Origin: Oscillatoriales cyanobacterium
GTDB taxonomy: Bacteria > Cyanobacteriota > Cyanobacteriia > Cyanobacteriales > Laspinemataceae
Assembly: GCA_011390955.1 (NCBI GenBank)
Contig: JAABRM010000024.1
Span: forward strand, 33,736 to 97,735
Direction of reading: 5' to 3'
Length of the DNA: 64,000 nucleotides
Positions within the stretch are counted from its first letter, which is position 1; every line of letters starts with the position of its first letter. This document shows positions 62,577 through 64,000 of this stretch, one piece after another. The translations under genes were made by a program, and so were the position numbers. The notes beneath the pieces were generated by a model. The model ran no database searches and was not told the origin of the DNA. It was given only the letters and a program-made list of their open reading frames with translations.

Positions 62577-63331
62577 ATTTTTTCCTTTTAAGCCATTAGG
62601 GATAGTTATCTAAATTTTACCACAAGGCTTTAGGTGACTTAATCACAAGTGAAGCGTCAAGCTATAGCAATTGTCAGAGTTATGAAGTACAAAAAAAACC
62701 TGTCCCGAACCCCGCCCGCTAGAATCCAGAAAACCTCTGTACTTCATCCAGATAATAACCGCTATAAGGGCGATCGCAAATATATCCAAAAAAATCACCA
62801 AAAAATCACAAATAGGCACAGGAGAGCCCCGCCAGAGGGCTCTCCTGGTGAGTGGGAAGCTATGAGGGTTTTACCTGGCCCGGAGTGGAACTGAACTGCT
62901 CCTACTGCTGGTTTTTTCTTGTTTTTTAACCCTTGAGTATCTCAAAAGAGGAACTCCGGGCCGGGTATCCCTGGTTTAGCTTGGGCTTGTATTACATTGG
63001 CCCCAGTTAACCTGAGTGTCTTTATAACTATATTATGAGGCTTTATTCTGGATTTGTCAATAGTTTTTATGATTTTTTTTGACGGTTATTTACTTGTTAT
63101 TTTAGTCGGTTTTTGCAGGTTTTTATGAATTTATATGGTGATTTTTGCGGTTATGTTGAGAGTGGGTAATTCTTTTGATTTGCCCTTGAGAAAATAAAAA
63201 ATTTTCAAGGGCGATCGCCTTCTATATATTCTCTAGCATTTCCTCTAGCTATTCTCTTGGAAAAAGCGATCGACTTATATTGGCAAAAAAAGTGATATAA
63301 AATAAGTAGTGCGGATTTGAGGAAATAACTT
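62577..63331. other. Gap with structured elements but no gene
   Basis: Frames here, including 62649-62894, have no support. The central part (62820-62970) holds nested inverted repeats described separately. The right part (63000-63300) is AT-rich with T-runs and a HIP1 octamer and shows nothing recognisable. Confidence 0.5.
62820..62970. ncRNA. Candidate structured RNA or hairpin element
   Basis: AGGAGAGCCC (62820-62829) and GGGCTCTCCT (62837-62846) form a perfect 10-bp hairpin. Further on, GGCCCGGAGT (about 62878-62887) pairs exactly with ACTCCGGGCC (about 62955-62964), closing a loop of about 70 bases that contains two T-runs on this strand. On the minus strand the order is closed stem first, then the AGGAGAGCCC hairpin followed by T-rich DNA, which would fit a small RNA with its own terminator. 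I cannot name a family; not a tRNA. Confidence 0.35.
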
Positions 63332-63630
63332 ATGGTAATGCAATTACAGCCCCAAACCGAAGCGGAAATCATTTATCCTGAAAGTGATGGACAACCGATG
63401 GCCGATAATACCATTCAATTTCGCTGGATTACCGTCATTTACTACAACTTGGCTTGGCTATTTGCCGAAAACGTCAGGCTAAGGAAACTGTATCAGCACA
63501 ACTGGAACAGGAACGCGAACGGGCTAAACGTTTAGAACAATTATTGCGAGAAGCGGGCATCGATCCCGATATTGCATCCGCAACGCTTCCCGATATTGCA
63601 TCCGCAACGCTTCGCGAACGCAATTCTTAG
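63332..63630 (+). pseudogene. Uma2-family gene with internal deletion and frameshift
   Basis: The start (MVMQLQPQTEAEIIYPESDGQPMAD then NTIQFRWITVIYYNLAWLFAE) is a normal Uma2 N-terminus. At about 63465-63484 the frame jumps from the N-terminal part straight to the tail of such proteins. The tail is in another frame (from 63484: ETVSAQLEQERERAKRLEQLLREAG and IDPDIASATL) and reads to the stop at 63628. The nuclease core is missing. The 24-bp unit GATATTGCATCCGCAACGCTT is duplicated near the end. Confidence 0.8.
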
Positions 63631-63673
63631 CAACTCATAAACATTTTTGCTCTCTGTCAAAAATTAGAGCAAA

Positions 63674-63721
63674 AAAAAGCGATCGCCTCTGAGGTTATTT
63701 CCCCAAAGGCGATCGCTTTTT
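63674..63721. terminator. Bidirectional terminator built from two HIP1 sites
   Basis: AAAAAGCGATCGCCT (63674-63688) pairs perfectly with AGGCGATCGCTTTTT (63707-63721) around an 18-base loop. A-tract and T-tract make it work on both strands, between the convergent Uma2 remnant and the DUF3143 gene. Confidence 0.75.
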
Positions 63722-63734
63722 CTTTCAGACCGAA

Positions 63735-64000
63735 TTAAGGCCCAGCAAAAACCGCTTCCTGAATATCTTCGCGACTCAAGGAATACTTAAAAGAGCGCTT
63801 AATATCTTGATTGCCACCAGCGGCATTAATATAACGGACATTAATTTGATCGATATCCAGTTCTATCTCAGCCTTCCAGGTGGGTTTTTCCACATACCAA
63901 ATACTTAACTCATCGCGGCTTTGTTCGCATCCCATATCGCGCAGCCATTGCTCGATATCGGGCAGAGGATGGTTATACAGAGGAGTAGTCGGTGCCAGTT
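63735..64000 (-). CDS. DUF3143 protein, 5' end outside window
   Basis: The frame is open to the window edge and reads LAPTTPLYNHPLPDIEQWLRDMG ahead of the first internal Met at 63935, then CEQSRDELSIWYVEKPTWKA, EIELDIDQINVRY, and SFKYSLSREDIQEAVFAGP at the end. This is the small cyanobacterial DUF3143 family (about 90 residues), of unknown function. The start codon lies a few codons beyond base 64000. The HIP1-based hairpin at 63674-63721 is its terminator. Confidence 0.88.
   Translation of the reverse strand, partial: LAPTTPLYNHPLPDIEQWLRDMGCEQSRDELSIWYVEKPTWKAEIELDIDQINVRYINAAGGNQDIKRSFKYSLSREDIQEAVFAGP

Noticed and set aside
62649..62894. Plus-strand 81-codon frame
   Set aside because: Basic composition without a family match, and it overlaps the hairpin region.
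62878..62964. tRNA or tmRNA-like acceptor stem
   Set aside because: A 10-bp closing stem is present, but no T-arm, anticodon arm or CCA fits within the spacing on either strand.
1..64000. Insertion sequences or transposase genes
   Set aside because: Apart from the Rpn-family nuclease, no DDE, Y1 or serine recombinase motif was found, and no pair of terminal inverted repeats with target duplication around a gene was visible.

Overview
The window is cyanobacterial. It carries psbU (photosystem II extrinsic protein), a DUF3120 membrane protein, a DUF3143 protein and a DUF512-type radical SAM protein of the cyanobacterial kind, and GCGATCGC (HIP1) octamers throughout. The dispersed palindrome AAGAAACCGGGTTTCT, heptamer arrays (AATTGAT)n and many NACHT, Uma2 and toxin-antitoxin genes suggest a filamentous, Oscillatoriales-like genome. 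The exact genus cannot be read from the sequence alone.

Layout. 1-9.6 kb is a signalling block: a 5'-truncated histidine kinase with four cyanobacteriochrome-like GAF domains, a CheY-like receiver, a GAF-GGDEF diguanylate cyclase, a small exported/membrane protein and a methyl-accepting chemotaxis protein. 9.8-12.9 kb is a large FAD/Fe-S oxidoreductase. 12.9-22 kb is an accessory region. It holds a NACHT-type ATPase gene split by a two-gene cassette (antitoxin-like protein plus HNH nuclease), a C-terminal HEAT-repeat part that is itself frameshifted, and a BrnT/BrnA toxin-antitoxin pair, all lying between arrays of the GAAACCGGGTTTC palindrome. 22-30 kb has a phosphoketolase/transketolase-like enzyme, a first ATPase + TOPRIM/DUF4276-like gene pair (candidate defence), an unrecognised membrane-anchored protein and a GHL10-type glycosidase.

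30-37 kb holds two convergent-on-FHA signalling genes: a 1780-residue protein with two degenerate kinase domains, two seven-bladed WD40 propellers and an FHA domain, and its neighbour, an FHA-kinase with intact catalytic motifs. 38-46 kb holds an SRPBCC protein, a long gene-free stretch, and an 1855-residue acidic repeat protein with EF-hand-like loops that is probably exported. 46-49 kb has a small secreted protein, nadB and psbU.

49-56.5 kb looks like a defence/toxin island: a tandem pair of Uma2 nucleases, a second ATPase + DUF4276 pair, a VapBC-like pair, an orphan antitoxin, a Shedu-like nuclease and a remnant of a DNA methyltransferase. Four copies of one degenerate 100-230 bp repeat interleave these genes. 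56.7-64 kb returns to ordinary chromosome: FHA-adenylate cyclase, DUF3120, uppP, DUF512 radical SAM, an Rpn-family nuclease, a broken Uma2 gene and a 3'-window-truncated DUF3143 gene.

The strongest candidates for something new are the split NACHT locus, the two ATPase/TOPRIM-like pairs, the double-pseudokinase WD40 scaffold next to an active-looking paralogue, and the giant acidic repeat protein. All functional statements rest on motif reading by eye; no database search was run.
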